The notes under the pieces were generated by a model, which did not search any database, was not told the DNA's origin, and saw nothing but the letters and a program-made list of their open reading frames with translations. From positions 57,501 to 101,297 of the forward strand of contig CAUYUJ010003581.1 of assembly GCA_963575745.1 (NCBI GenBank): a DNA stretch of 43,797 nucleotides, given 5' to 3'. Positions within the stretch are counted from its first letter, which is position 1, and the number at the start of each line of letters is the position of its first letter. Shown in pieces: positions 19,997-30,478 of the stretch. The translations under genes were made by a program, and so were the position numbers. The stretch is from Prorocentrum cordatum. Taxonomy: Eukaryota > Sar > Dinophyceae > Prorocentrales > Prorocentraceae.

Positions 19997-20103
19997 CTGC
20001 GACGCGTCGCCAGCTGGCGCTGGAACGGGAGGAAGCAGGTCGGGGCGAGCGCGACGCCGATGGCTGCCGCCGTCTTGATGGAGTCATTGCTGAAGATGCC
20101 GGC
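19997..20103 (-). CDS. Probable exon upstream of the transporter TM core
   Basis: This 107-nt exon (in phase 0, out phase 2) encodes AGIFSNDSIKTAAAIGVALA, then PTCFLPFQRQLATRR. It is hydrophobic in the middle with a basic end. The acceptor is GCGCCGAG|GCCGGC and the donor is CGTCGCAG|GCCACT (GC). Its phase joins perfectly to the 14973-15110 exon (AG|G gives Arg, then QWLLL). No strong family motif is visible, because N-terminal parts of these transporters are poorly conserved. The assignment therefore rests on splice signals, phase, strand, order and codon use. The frame is also open upstream to another AG|G, so the 5' boundary is uncertain. Confidence 0.6.
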
Positions 20104-20139
20104 CTCGGCGCCGAGTCTTGCAATCGACCCTCGGGGATT

Positions 20140-20750
20140 CGGATTCGGATTCGAAACGATTGTAAGCAACACAATATGAATCAACAACTCTACTTGTGCG
20201 GGAGGCTGCGACAAATTCTCTCATGATACTCTCGCATGGTCCTCGTGATTCCAGACGGGTCATAAAGGCATCGAGCGGGAGGAGGAGGAGGAGGAGGAGG
20301 AGGAGCAGGAGGAGGAGCCCCCGTCCATCATCATACTGCTCTCCCTTCCATCGCTGGCCCCACCACACTGTGCCCGGAGGCAAGGCTGGCTTGTCGTCCG
20401 CGCGTCCGCGAGAGCTTACTGACGCTTCGGGCGACGTGCACGCCTCGCAGCATGCCCAAGAAGGAGGAGCCCCGCCCCCGGCGCACGCGGCGGCCGCCGC
20501 GCCGGCAGCCGCGAGCGGCGGGGGGCGCGCCAGCGCGAGGCGAGAGAAGCTGAGGCGACAGGCGCACAGAGAGGCGGGCGGCCAACACGTCCGCTCGCGC
20601 CCCCTAAGCGGCCGAATGCGTCGGCCCCCGCCGTCCCCCAGCGAGGTGGCGGGGCGTCGAGCTGCATGAGAAGACCGAGGACGGGCGCGCGATGGACCGT
20701 GCGGGCGACCTCTGGGGACAGGGGCCAGGATCCGCGGGGCGGCACTACAC
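20140..20750. other. Intron stretch with short (GAG)n
   Basis: (GAG)n at 20276-20318, then a GC-rich segment. A minus-strand frame (ARLSVRLSPQLLSPRAG) is open with a possible GCGAG|GCGTGC donor, too weak to call. Confidence 0.4.
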
Positions 20751-20753
20751 TTA

Positions 20754-21759
20754 GGTCGGGCTTGTCCCCCTACAAGGGGATTTTGGGCGAAAATCAAAAA
20801 ATGCAAAACAAAAAAAAATACCCCAAAATTGCCAACAAAAATCAGCCGACCTCTCGGGGTCACAGCGTGTGAGATGCTTCCCCCTCCCCAAACCCCTTCC
20901 CCGGGAGCCCGGTCCGGCCGGTTTGGAGGGGGTGGGGTGGGGGGCAAAGGTGTCGGCCGCACCCTTGGAGCCTAAGGGGGCTCCAAAACGGGTCAAAAGG
21001 GCCCCAAAAGGCACCCGGACGGTCCAAGAGGGCTACGAGTCACCGAAAGATCGCTCCAAGACGCCCAAGATCGCGTCCAGACGGTCCCAGAGGCCCCCAA
21101 GACGCCCCAAGAAGCTACCAAGAGGCGTCCCAAGAGGCCCTCCAGAAGCAAAAATCGTCCCATTCCCGAGGGAAAACGTATATGTTTAGCTTAGGCTTTC
21201 ACGAGGCCCACAACAGCCCAAGAAGCCTTTAAGATCGACCCAAGATAGCCCAAGAGGCCCCCAAAAGGGCTCCAAGACGGCCCAAGAGGGCCCCTAGACG
21301 GCCCCAGAAGCTTCCAAAACGACACAGGAGGGCCCCAGGACGGCCCCAAGAGGAGGCCCAGAGGGGAACCCGAATGAAGATTTCGAGCACCCGGCCCCGA
21401 AAAAACCTAGGGAGGCGCCAATAAGCCCCCAAGAGGCTCCCACAAGACCCCCGAGAGGCCCAAAAGAGGCTCCTGGAGCCCCCCAAACGGCTCCCAAGAG
21501 GCCTCAAAAGTGCTGCCAGGAGAGCCCAGAGAAGCCCAAGAGCAGAGCGGCGATCCGCCAACCGCCCCCAACGAAATCCCAAGAAGCTGAAACCACAAGA
21601 TTCCCCAGAAATCGTTCCGCAAACTCCGTTTTTCACTCTCACTGCCGCCCCAAGGGGTCGGCGGTGTGGCGTCAGCCACTGAATAATCCAAAAATCGTCC
21701 CCTGACTATTTTTGTTTGACCATTTGTGAATGCTCCTCCTGCAGAGGGACACGCCCGAC
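20754..21759 (+). mobile_element. MITE-A copy interrupted by a nested element
   Basis: Left end GGTCGGGCTTGTCCCCC (20754) and right end GGGACACGCCCGAC (to about 21758) are inverted repeats. TTA on both sides may be a 3-bp target duplication. The left half stops near 20840 and the right half resumes near 21681 (GAATAATCCAAAAATCGTCC). Everything between is the CCAAGA element. Confidence 0.75.
20841..21666 (+). mobile_element. CCAAGA element copy 1 (nested)
   Basis: About 826 bp with ends ATCAGCCGACCTCT and AGGGGTCGGCGGT (imperfect TIR). Contains GCGTGTGAGATG, a poly-C patch, degenerate CCAAGAGGCCC units, GGGAAAACGTATATGTTT and a second array. Collinear with 38986-39840. Confidence 0.75.
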
Positions 21760-21956
21760 TTACACCCAAAGGCCACTCTGGCGAAGGGCCGCTCCCGGGT
21801 GCAGACGACCTCCGAGGACCTCCCAGGGCCAGGATCCGCGGGGCGGCTCCACGACTCACCCCGGGCTCGGGGCCTCGGCGCCGAGGCGTGCGGCCGGCCC
21901 TCGAGAAGCGAAGAGGGAGGTTTGCGACAGGTGGCGACATCCGAACCCTGCCCTCA

Positions 21957-22109
21957 GGTCGGGCCTGTCCCCCTGCAGGGGGATTTTGGGCGAAATATGA
22001 AAAAACTCAAAACATACTCCCCAAATGCTTGAAAATAAGAAAAGAATCGTCCCCATACTATTTTTTGACAATTTTTGGATATCCCTCCTGCAACGGAACA
22101 GGCCCGACC
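21957..22109 (+). mobile_element. MITE-A, intact copy
   Basis: 153 bp. Left end GGTCGGGCCTGTCCCCCTGC and right end GGAACAGGCCCGACC are inverted repeats, with subterminal similarity continuing to about 28 bp. The left subterminal CCCCCTGCAGGGGG is itself palindromic. The AT-rich interior has GATTTTGGGCGAAATATGAA. CGAACCCT flanks both sides at slightly different offsets. A further right end is at about 22514-22536. Confidence 0.85.
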
Positions 22110-22830
22110 GAACCCTACCCCCCAACCGACCATCGACTCTCCTGAATCCACGGGCGGCGGGTGCAGGGATCGGATCTCGCCACCTGGTCGACGAAGTACG
22201 CGCCCCATCCCCGCCGCCGATGAGGTCGCCCGAGCCGTCGATCGGCGAGGACGGGGCCCGGATTCCGCCGCAGATCTGCAAACTTCTGGGGTGATGAAGC
22301 TCCAGGCTGCGCACAGGCAGCCCCCCCCCGAGGTCGTCCTGGCTGGCCTCAACAGTGAGGGGGGCCCAGGGGACACACAAATAGATACACACAAATCACA
22401 GGAGTCCCCATATTTTGCCATATTTTTTCTAGGCTTTCGTCTTCCCCCCCACTTCCCAGATTTTCGCACATTTTCCTGGGAGTCGACGACTGATCGTGTC
22501 TGTGTGTTTCTGTCCCTCCTGAAACAGGCCCGTCGAATATTCCAGGGCGATCTCAGCACACCAATCCCGGGGCGTCGGGCGCCACGGGCCCCGACGCTCC
22601 AGATCCGCCGTCCTTTCTGGCGATTTCGCAAGCGGGGCGGGAGGTTCCGCCGGAGCGAGCTGCTCGCGCAAGGGCGAAGCATGATGGACCCACGAGCCCG
22701 GAGAGGAGTCCCGCCAGCCTTCTGGGCGCAGGTGGCCTAACGAACTCTTGTCTCCTCTCTTCCAAAACCCCTCCCTCCACCCTCTCCCCTGGGCCTGGGA
22801 AGGGAGGGGGGGGGACGGAGGGGTTACGGC
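22110..22830. other. Mixed stretch with a MITE-A right-end fragment
   Basis: GTCCCTCCTGAAACAGGCCC near 22514 resembles the MITE-A right end. No left partner, gene or satellite was recognised. Confidence 0.5.
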
Positions 22831-22834
22831 GTCC

Positions 22835-23215
22835 AAGATGGCCCAAGATGGCTCCATGAGGATCTCAGAGAGCCCACGACGGCCGCCAAGATGGCTCAAG
22901 ATAGCCTCGGACAAACATCCAAGAGGCCTCAAGACGGCCCCAAGGCGGTTTCAGCTGCCCTCCAAGCCCTCCAAGGACCCCCCAGGAGGCCAAAATGGCT
23001 GCAAAACCAAAGGAACATCATGTTTTTTGCCTTCTCGCCCTTTCGCTTCCGATGGGCTCTGGACGCCTCAAGAAGGCCTCAAGACGGCCCAAGAGCGCCC
23101 CAAGAGGGGCCCAAGAGAGCCCCAAGAGGGGCCCACGAGGGTCCCAAGAGGGGCCCGAGAGGGCCCCAAGAGCGCCCCCAGAGCGCCCCAAGACGGCCCC
23201 AAGACATCATTTTCA
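22835..23215 (+). repeat. CCAAGATGGC/CCAAGAGGGGC array
   Basis: Degenerate units of about 11-12 bp related to the CCAAGA elements but without recognisable ends. It includes GCCAAGATGGCTCAAGAT. Confidence 0.8.
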
Positions 23216-23219
23216 GCCT

Positions 23220-23520
23220 CGGAGGGGGGAGGGGGACCTGAATTTTCCTGCCCTCCTGGCTGGGGGTGGATGTGGATTGGGGAGGATGGGGGCACAAAAA
23301 ACCTCCATCCCCAGCCAGGACCCCTCTGGATCACCAGGTCGGGAGTGAGGGTCCTGGCTGGGGGTAGGGATGCGTTGTGCTGTCCTCCGGTCTGTCTTGC
23401 CGTCATGACAAGGCGGTGGGACGCAGACACCCGATGCCTTCAGTTTCTCCGCACGGGGTCCCCGGAGGTCTGGGCCACTCCCCCAGGGCGGGCTCTTCGT
23501 CCCGGCTCGCTTCTTGCCGG
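23220..23520. repeat. Short duplicated CCTGGCTGGGGGT motif
   Basis: CCTCCTGGCTGGGGGTGGAT and GTCCTGGCTGGGGGTAGGGA recur about 90 bp apart. No gene. Confidence 0.5.
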
Positions 23521-23676
23521 TCCCGGGGCCTGGCGAGGGACCCCCGAGGCCGAAGACTGCGAAACACCTCCGCCTCCAGCTTCTCGAGACTGCAGGGGTC
23601 CCGGGGCCCGGCGAGGGCCCCCAGAGGCCGAAAGCTGCGAAACACCTCCGCCTCGAGTTCCTCGAGACGTTCGGGC
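23521..23676 (+). repeat. 78-bp tandem duplication
   Basis: Two units begin TCCCGGGGCC (23521 and 23599) and share AAACACCTCCGCCTC and CTCGAGAC. The minus frame keeps LEAEVFRS in both, but this is not evidence of coding by itself. Confidence 0.85.
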
Positions 23677-24149
23677 TGGCCCGGGGGCGGGGCCCCGCTG
23701 AGAAGGCCGCCCCGCCCCCGGCCCTCCCGGCAGGGGCCGCCGCCCCCGCGCCCACGCCCGCGAGGAGCGGCGCCAGACCGGCCGCGGGCGCGAGCGGCCA
23801 GCCCCGAGGAAGCTCTCCTCGGACGGGCACCCCGCCCCAATGCTCCCCTTTTGGAGCAGAAGACGAACGACACCGCCCCGCCTGCGGCCCCACGCGGCTT
23901 CGCGTATGCCAGGGGGTATGGCGTAGCGTTTGCGCGGTATGCGCTACGGCGCCCGATGGGCCGTAGCGCAACATGGACGGAGGGCCGTAGGTGGGGTGGT
24001 GCCGTTTGTTTGTTGGTCGACCTCTCTTTCTCTCTCTCTCTCTCTTTTCTCCCCGGATGAGCACCCCACTCCAATGTTCCCTATCTCTCTCCGTTTTTCG
24101 ATGGCAGCTCCTGGGAGAGTCCCATACCTTCTTGTCGGCTCTTGCGAAT

Positions 24150-24300
24150 CGACGCTGGTCGACGCTGAGTCGACGCTGGTCGACGCTAAATACACGCTAA
24201 CCGACGCTAGCCGACGCTAGCCGACGCTAAATTGGCGCTATCTCATCGACTCCCAGACGCTCATCGACGCGAATCGACGCTACAGACGGACTTGAAAGGA
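24150..24300 (+). repeat. TCGACGCTGG / CCGACGCTAG minisatellite
   Basis: About twelve 9-11 bp units around CGACGCT. A (CT)n run lies at 24025-24050. Bases 23677-24020 are GC-rich with no gene. Confidence 0.9.
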
Positions 24301-24477
24301 TCTACCAGGCTCCCATGATCTGCTGCCGAAGTCCTCGACTCGCCCCCTCTACAGACGTCGCGAACCTCACGAACAAGTCCCGCGCTGTGGGCCTGGCACC
24401 GGCGCCCTGGAGCGATTCCTCCCGTTCCTGGGCCTGTCGGCCCCCCCCCCTGGACCACTGTGCCTACTGCGACTGTC

Positions 24478-24560
24478 TGCAACAGTGCGTCCTGTGTGGG
24501 AGACTCCACCTGCCTGAAACAGGCGCCCAAAACAGCCAAGATCTACTCCAGGGGGAGGGG
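24478..24560 (-). repeat. Inverted copy of the 10256-10345 unit
   Basis: Reverse complement reads CTGGAGTAGATCTTGGCTGT, GGGCGCCTGTTTCAGGC, GGACGCACTGTTGCAGACAG. The flanking microsatellite is G-rich here. Confidence 0.75.
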
Positions 24561-24729
24561 GAGGGGGGGGGGTCTAGGGCCCGCGCCGATCGGCAAACAA
24601 GAAAGAAGAAACGATCACCTGCCTGCGCCCCCTCCTCCTGGGCCCGGGGACCGAGGCTCGGGGGCGTCCAAGAGGGGGCGCCCGAGGCACGTGCGCGGAC
24701 GAGGGGGGGGGGAGCCAGAGAGCGCAGTG

Positions 24730-24789
24730 GAAGAAGAAAAGGAAGAAGAAGAAGAAGAAGAAGGAGAATAACAAGATGAATAATGACAA

Positions 24790-24820
<31 letters not shown>

Positions 24821-24880
24821 AGGAGAAAGTAGACGAAGAAGAAGAAGATGAAGAAGAAGAAGAAGAAGAAGACGGGGCCA
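24730..24880 (+). repeat. (GAA)n microsatellite
   Basis: GAA triplets with GAT/AAT interruptions. Bases 24885-25600 are GC-rich, with all frames open by composition and no gene supported. Confidence 0.95.
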
Positions 24881-25609
24881 TGACATCGCGGGAGATCGCA
24901 GGGCCCAGGCCATGGTGCGCACCCCACCTGGCCACACCCCGCCCCCCCTCGCGGCCGCCCCCGAAGCGGGACGACACCGCTCTGGAGCGACCCGTCCCGT
25001 CCTGGGGCCTGCCGGGCCGCCCCTCCCCAAGCCACCCCCTCTCCAGTGCTCCGGGGCGAGGAGGGGCGCGGTGCGCGCTCACCCGGAGCGGCTCCCCCCG
25101 CGGTGGTCCGTGAGCGCCGGCGGCCGGGGTGTGCGAAAGGGGCTCCTGCTGCTGCTGCTGGGGACCAGGAGGGGCCACGAGGCGCAGCTCGGAGGGAGAG
25201 AGCTGCCAGCGGCTCGGAGGAAGAAGGCTGCCAGCCTCCCGGCTGGCGGGAAGGGGCCTCCACCATGCAAGAACTGTCAGAACAGGAGGGGGAGGGGACG
25301 GCGAAGAGAGAGAGAGGGGAAACGCCCAGGGCTGTCCAGCAAGCGCCAAGCAACTGCGGGGGTCGGGGCGGTATCCCTCCGCCCGTGCGCAGGAGAAGAG
25401 GCTCGGCGCGTGTGGCCCTATGGGGGCCTCTGGAAACCTCCTCGGACCTCCCGAGGGGCGGCGCAGGAGGCAGCTGCCTGGCTCGGAATGGGGAGAGCCG
25501 CGGCCTGGAGATGGATCGGCGCCGTGTCCCCAATAGACAGAGGTATGCACGCGTGGCGAAACCGCACGCGCTTCTGGGCGATCGGCGATGGATGGGCGCC
25601 TGGTCGGTG

Positions 25610-25950
25610 TTTCGGGTGTTGCCAGAAGTGCCCCTGGCCCAAGGTGTCCCCAGGATTTTCTGGGTGGCCCAGACGGCCTCCAGAGCCCCCTCTCATGAGG
25701 CCCAGGCGGCCCCAGGGCCTCCAAGATGGAGCGAAAAGCTGGGGGCACCTTTGCCCAGGGGCACTTCGAGCAACACCCCAGTGTGCCCCCCCCACCCCCA
25801 GGCCGAGCCCCCACGTCCGCGCCCACGGCCTCTGGAGCCAGCCCCCAGAGGTCTCCGAAGGCTCCTGGAAGTCTCAAGGCGCGCCAGGCCTCCGAAGCCC
25901 CCAGAGGGTCCCACGCAAAACGACCAGCGCACCGAGCCCGCCCCGTGACG
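25610..25950 (+). repeat. Diverged CCAAGA-like stretch
   Basis: GGCCCAGGCGGCCCCAGGGC, CCTCCAAGATGGAG and GAGGTCTCCGAAGGCTCC style units. Weak similarity to the other arrays. Confidence 0.45.
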
Positions 25951-26134
25951 CGATCCAGCCCCCGAGGGACTGCCCACCCTTGCCTCCCAGTGCGATCCAC
26001 GCCCCCACACTTATCGAACCACTCGGGGTTACCCCTTGATCCTCACGCAGCGGGGACCAGCGCAGGGGGGCACCAGCTCGGGAGAGGGGGCATCGACCTG
26101 CAATCGGCGATGCGTGGCCGAGATGCCGACGCCT

Positions 26135-26330
26135 GGCCCCCGATAGCGAATCCACGCGCTCCTGCGCGGGACAGGCCATCGGGCCCCCATCGGCAGTCAG
26201 TGGGCGATGAGGGGTCTTTAGGGCCCCCTCCCTCCTCCGCTCCTCCTCCTCCTCCTCCTCCTCCTCCTCCTCCTCCTCCTCCTCCTCCTCCTCCTCCTCC
26301 TCCTCGTCCTCGTCCTCCTCCTCCTGAGCC
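26135..26330 (-). repeat. Inverted copy of the 19555-19645 unit plus (CTC)n
   Basis: GGGACAGGCCATCGGGCCCC and CATCGGCAGTCAGTGGGCGA are the reverse complement of 19575-19620. CTC triplets follow (26238-26325), mirroring GAG on the other copy. Confidence 0.8.
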
Positions 26331-26569
26331 CATCGCCCCCTCACCTTGCCCCTGACTCTGGAACAGCTCGGGCCCGCCCTCGATCCTCAATCCTCGGCGC
26401 CCCCCGAGAAGTGAGATCGACGCACGCCGGGGCGCCGGCGCGGTCCACGGAGCTGGCCGTCTCGGGGTCGAACCTTGGGGGCCAGAGCCGCCCCCCCGTC
26501 CTGGCTCCCCGCCGGCGGGTGTGTGGCCCCCGCTGCTGCCGACCCAAACTCCCCTCCCTTCCTTACCCC

Positions 26570-26712
26570 CCTTCCTCCTCCTCCTCCTCCCCCTCCTCCC
26601 CCTCCTCCTCCTCCTCCTCCTCCTCCTCCTCCTCCACTTCCTCCTTTTCCTCCTCTTTCTCCCCCTCCTTCTCCTCCTTCTCCTCCTCCTCCTCCTCCTC
26701 CGCCTCCTCCAT
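26570..26712 (+). repeat. (CTC)n microsatellite
   Basis: Imperfect CTC/CTT triplets leading into the 81-bp satellite region. Confidence 0.95.
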
Positions 26713-26739
26713 TCCATTTCCTTATAAGAAACTCCTCCT

Positions 26740-27345
26740 TGTCGCACCCCGACGCCACTTTGTTAGGGCGGGCCGAGCGTTTCGCTTGAGACGTCCTCAC
26801 CACATATGACCCTGAAGCTTAAAATTTGGCAGCAGCTTCATAGATGGAGGGCGGGCCGTTTTCAAAATGTGGTTCTCGCATTGGCGCCGCGCACATTCGT
26901 TTTAAAACATTGCAAGAACTTCACGGCATGAGGGCGGGTGGTTTTCAAAATGTAGTTCTCGCTTTAGCTCCGCGCACGTTGGTTTAAAACATGCAAGAGA
27001 TTCACGGATTGAGGGCGGGTGGCTTTCAAAATGTGGTTATCATCTTAGCGCCGCGCTTATTGGTTTTCAACATTGCAACAGCTTCACGGAGTGATGGCGG
27101 GTGGTTTTCAAAATGTGATTCTCGCCTGAGCTTCACGGATTGAGGGCGGGTGGTTTTCAAAATCTAGTTCTCGCCTCAGCGCCACACACGTTGGTTAAAC
27201 AATTGCAAGAGCTTCACGGATTGCGGGCGGGTGGTTTTCAAAATTTGGCTCTCGCCTTGGCTCCGCGCGCATTAATTCTACAAGCTTGCAAGGGCTTTCC
27301 GGACTGAGGGCGGTTCCTTTTCAAAATGTGGCTCTCGCCTGAGCG
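26740..27345 (+). repeat. 81-bp satellite array
   Basis: About seven units with GGGCGGGTGGTTTTCAAAAT, TTCTCGC, GCCGCGCACATTCG and TTGCAAGAGCTTCACGGATT, spaced about 81-84 bp (one short unit near 27100-27145). A leader GAGACGTCCTCACCACATAT (26790) is repeated at about 27809. Confidence 0.9.
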
Positions 27346-27689
27346 CCGCGCACATTCGTTGACAATTACCCGCAAGAGTTACACGGGTTCCCATGATCAA
27401 CCTGCCAGAAATGGGGTTTTGGAAAAGATTCCTGATTATGCGGGCGCAACAATTAAGTTGATTCGCGTTGAAATCCCAGGACTGGCGTGTTGGCGCGATT
27501 CAGGCTCGCCAGGACGCAACAGTCTGGGCGATCGGTTGCTATGAAATCCCGAAAACAATGTTTTGGCATGTTTCAACATATTCAAGCGGCTGTCCTCCGA
27601 CGAGGCAGTACCATCAAAGAAGATGAACCACTGTATGAGCCTACGAATAGGGAGTTTGGAGGGAAGGAATATTCCAACCTCTTACGTTG

Positions 27690-28060
27690 GTCCTCATCCT
27701 CCTCGTTTTCCTCCTCCTCGTCCTCCCTCTCCTGCTCTACCTTTTTTACAAGTAGTTCCTCCTGGTCCCACCGCCGGGCATGTCAGCAGGGCGACTTGGG
27801 CGTTTCGCCTGGGACTTCCTCACCACGTATGATCCTGAAAATTGAAGTTTGCACCAGCTTCACTGATAGACGGAAGTACTTTTCAAACTGTGGTGCTGTG
27901 GCGCGGCGCAAAATCGTTCTAAACAGGTTCATCAATTTTCCGTTTATAAGGGGATGGATTCCAAAATGTGGCGATCGTCCTAGCGCCGCGCACATTCGTC
28001 TCAACAATTTGGCAACACCTTCACCGATGAAGGAGGCGATCGTTTCCTGAATTGTAACAA
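27690..28060 (+). repeat. Second leader plus diverged 81-bp units
   Basis: TCCTCCTGGTCCCACC, GGGACTTCCTCACCACGTAT, then units with CACCAGCTTCACTGATAGA, TTTTCAAACTGTGG and GCGCCGCGCACATTCGTC. Parallels 26730-26900. Bases 27350-27690 show nothing recognised. Confidence 0.75.
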
Positions 28061-30339
28061 GCGTGGACACCAAGCAGTATGTTTTATGGCAATCTACGTG
28101 TTGCAAGATCTGTGGAACAATTAGTTTTGAGAAATTTGGAATTGACAATTCCACCGATTGCGCAAGCATCCCACCGAACCACCCGCAATTTGGTTTGGCG
28201 GCGATTCCGATGAGTGTTTGGTATTGGCTGGTGCATGTTTGCGGCAGCGCTGGCCCGCGCATGCTCACGACGTGGCGCTGACTGCTGGGCAGTTGCCAGC
28301 GAGCACTCCAGTGCGAGTCGGTGATTTGGGCGGGCGCGGTATCATGGCGACGTCGACAACGGCAAACACGATGGTGGTGGAGTAGCGATGCTGGTGACGA
28401 TTGTGACAATGACGGCGGCAAGGCCAATGACGGCTCCGATGCTGATCGCGCCGATGACGGTGGCGTCGGCGGTGAGAATTGTTGAAGGATTTCGACGCGC
28501 GCGCGCGACCGACGCGCGCGAATGGCCCGCATGATCTTATTTGACAAGGGCCGTGCCCCCCACCCCCACCCCAGCCCGCCCGCAATGGCTTTCGACTGAC
28601 TCTGGCACGCGCGCGCGAGAGGCCCGTTTGGCCGAATTGTCTGAATATGATGAAACCGACTGTTTTTTTCCAAATTCGCAAGGGTTTGAAAAAATGCGGA
28701 ACTGTTTGGATGTTATGCGTTTTCGGGACATTCGGTTGTGAGATCGTTGTGAATCCGATTCTGGCATGCGCGCGCGACGACGCGCGGGCGCGCACGTCGT
28801 CCCATTGTTTGCAAGCGACTCTTGCAAATTTATGATTTTTGAATAAACGAAAGCTCGCGCATAGCATTGTCTGACGAGGGCGAACGGGGGGTGGGAGGGG
28901 GGCGATGCTGGTCTGGCTGGGACAGCATGAATTTACATTTGGCCTGAACGATGGGGCGGAATCAAATTCAAACTGTAACGCGCGAGGCTGGATAGACAGG
29001 ACCAAGGGCGACGGTGCTAGATCTAATTCCTTCCTGCGAAAGGAGAACGAACATTGCGCAATCTGCGCTGTACAATCTATCTGGCACAAACGAGGTAGCG
29101 CAACACATGTTGCGCAACCTACGCGGCGCAATTCGCCCTGCCGAGCTTGAAGCTGCCAGCTCCACTGCTCGCGCAATGATCCGACCCGCCCACCCGCACG
29201 CTGGTTTGCAAAACCCATGCGGCGACAATTGCGATGGCTGCTTGGCGCTGGCCTGCGCAACGCTGAGGCCGCGCTGGCCCGCGCATGCTCGCGCGCAGAG
29301 CGGCCAGCTAGTCTGGCGCGACCGACGCGACCGCGGCGGCGCTGACCGCTGGAACCGCGCTGGCGCGCAGGCACTCCAGTGCGAGTCGAAGACTCGGGCA
29401 GGCTCGGTTTCATGGCGACGCCGACTACGGCAAACATGATGATGATAGTAGCTATGCCGGCGAAGATAGCGACGGCGGCGACGGCAAGGCCAACGACGGC
29501 GCCGATGCCGATCGCGCCGGCGACACTGGTGCCCACACGTCGGCGATCAAGGTCTTCGAGGACTTCGACATGCGCGCGCGGCCGACGAGCGAGAGCGGCC
29601 CGCGCGAGACTTTGACCCCCGCCAAAGCACGCGCACAAAGGCGTTCGAATGACTTCGACATGCGCGCGCGCGAAACGCCCGCGTGGCACCATTCGATGGA
29701 CGTGGTGTTTTAATGTAAAATGGTTTTCTGAAGAGTTCGCATGAACGCGAGCAGACTTGCCTGCGTTGGACTCATTGGGTCGTTCGTCTGTTTTCGGGCC
29801 CCTGGATTCTGAAGCCCCCGCGAAGCCTACAGTTACTGAAGACTTCGGCAAGCACGCGCGACGACGCGCGAGCGTGCACTTCGCCCATTGTTTTATGTAG
29901 TAGAATGTTCTTGCAAGTGGATGATTTGCGACCACCGAGCGCACGCGCATTACATTGTTTGGCGAGGATGGGGGGGGACATGGATGGGATGTTATGGATT
30001 CATCTTGGGAACGAAAGATCTGCGCAGCACCGAACGCCAATTGCACGCGCCCGAAGGGCGCGGACAACCCCTGCGGGCGGGAGCGGAAGTAACACTATTT
30101 TGTCTTATGAATGGGAATATATATGGCGCAACCTATGTAGCGACACTAATGCAGCGCAATCTATCCGCTACCGGAATGTGCATGACATGTTGCGCAGCCG
30201 ACGTTGAGCAATTTATGGGCGGCAACCGACGCGGTGCAATCTACGCGGTGCAACTAATTTGCTGAACTTGAAGTTGTCTTCTCCATTGCTCGAGCAAACA
30301 TCCCACCCTCCCACCCGCAACTTGGTCAGCAAAACTCAC

Positions 30340-30478
30340 CAGGGCGGCGGCCTCGTCCAGGGGGGGCAACATCGAGAATGGCCCGCCGACGGTGCGCCGC
30401 GCCTCGCGTAGCCAGTCGCTGCCGCGTTGGCTGCAGTGCTCCATCATGGTCCGGAGGAGGCCCGGAGGCCCGCAGACC
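30340..30478 (-). CDS. Probable upstream exon inside the 1-kb tandem array
   Basis: This 139-nt exon (in phase 2, out phase 0) encodes VCGPPGLLRTMMEHC, then SQRGSDWLREARRTVG, then GPFSMLPPLDEAAAL. The donor CCCTG|GTGAGT is the best U1-type site I saw in the window, and the acceptor GCGCAG|GGTCTG is AG|G. The out phase fits the exon at 19997-20103. The peptide is amphipathic and not a membrane helix; I recognise no domain. The surrounding 260-base unique island replaces part of one unit of a roughly 1.05-kb tandem repeat. The intron's first bases past the donor already belong to that repeat. Membership in the transporter gene is inferred from strand, order and phase. Confidence 0.5.

Larger units (their letters stand above)
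579..20103 (-). other. Core span of a split ABC transporter gene (transmembrane part)
   Basis: Five minus-strand exons (19997-20103, 14973-15110, 10757-10922, 3269-3319, 579-680) lie in transcription order. Their phases agree wherever two can be joined directly. The concatenated product resembles the ABC_membrane_2 / YddA-SbmA type transmembrane domain. It has a helix ending in an acidic/aromatic AFW segment, a helix followed by EWRRDLSHYVL...YYRM, then VVTLL...VLIW, then MLLIYTVVGSLVSLW. In the family these occur in that order and precede an EADFR-like motif and the nucleotide-binding domain. Introns here are about 4.9, 4.1, 7.4 (with a missing exon) and 2.6 kb, all repeat-filled. The gene is incomplete on its 3' side because the ATPase domain would lie left of base 1. 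The substrate cannot be told from sequence. Relatives include ABCD-type fatty-acyl transporters and bacterial peptide/vitamin transporters. Confidence 0.72.

Noticed and set aside
20330-20590. Minus frame ARLSVRLSPQLLSPRAG as an exon between 30 kb and 20 kb
   Set aside because: Out phase 1 does not match the phase-0 start of the 19997-20103 exon at its preferred acceptor; composition is low-complexity Arg/Gly/Ala.
22870-22905. Spliced-leader-like GCCAAGATGGCTCAAGAT
   Set aside because: Resembles the end of the dinoflagellate spliced leader (TTTTGGCTCAAG) but is explained by the CCAAGATGGC array; no 5' half or donor.
28265-30067. 600-codon minus-strand open frame
   Set aside because: It runs through nearly two units of the 1-kb tandem repeat. 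The open frame follows from high GC, and the residues are repeat translations with abundant Arg/Ala. Only the short hydrophobic segment is kept as a finding.
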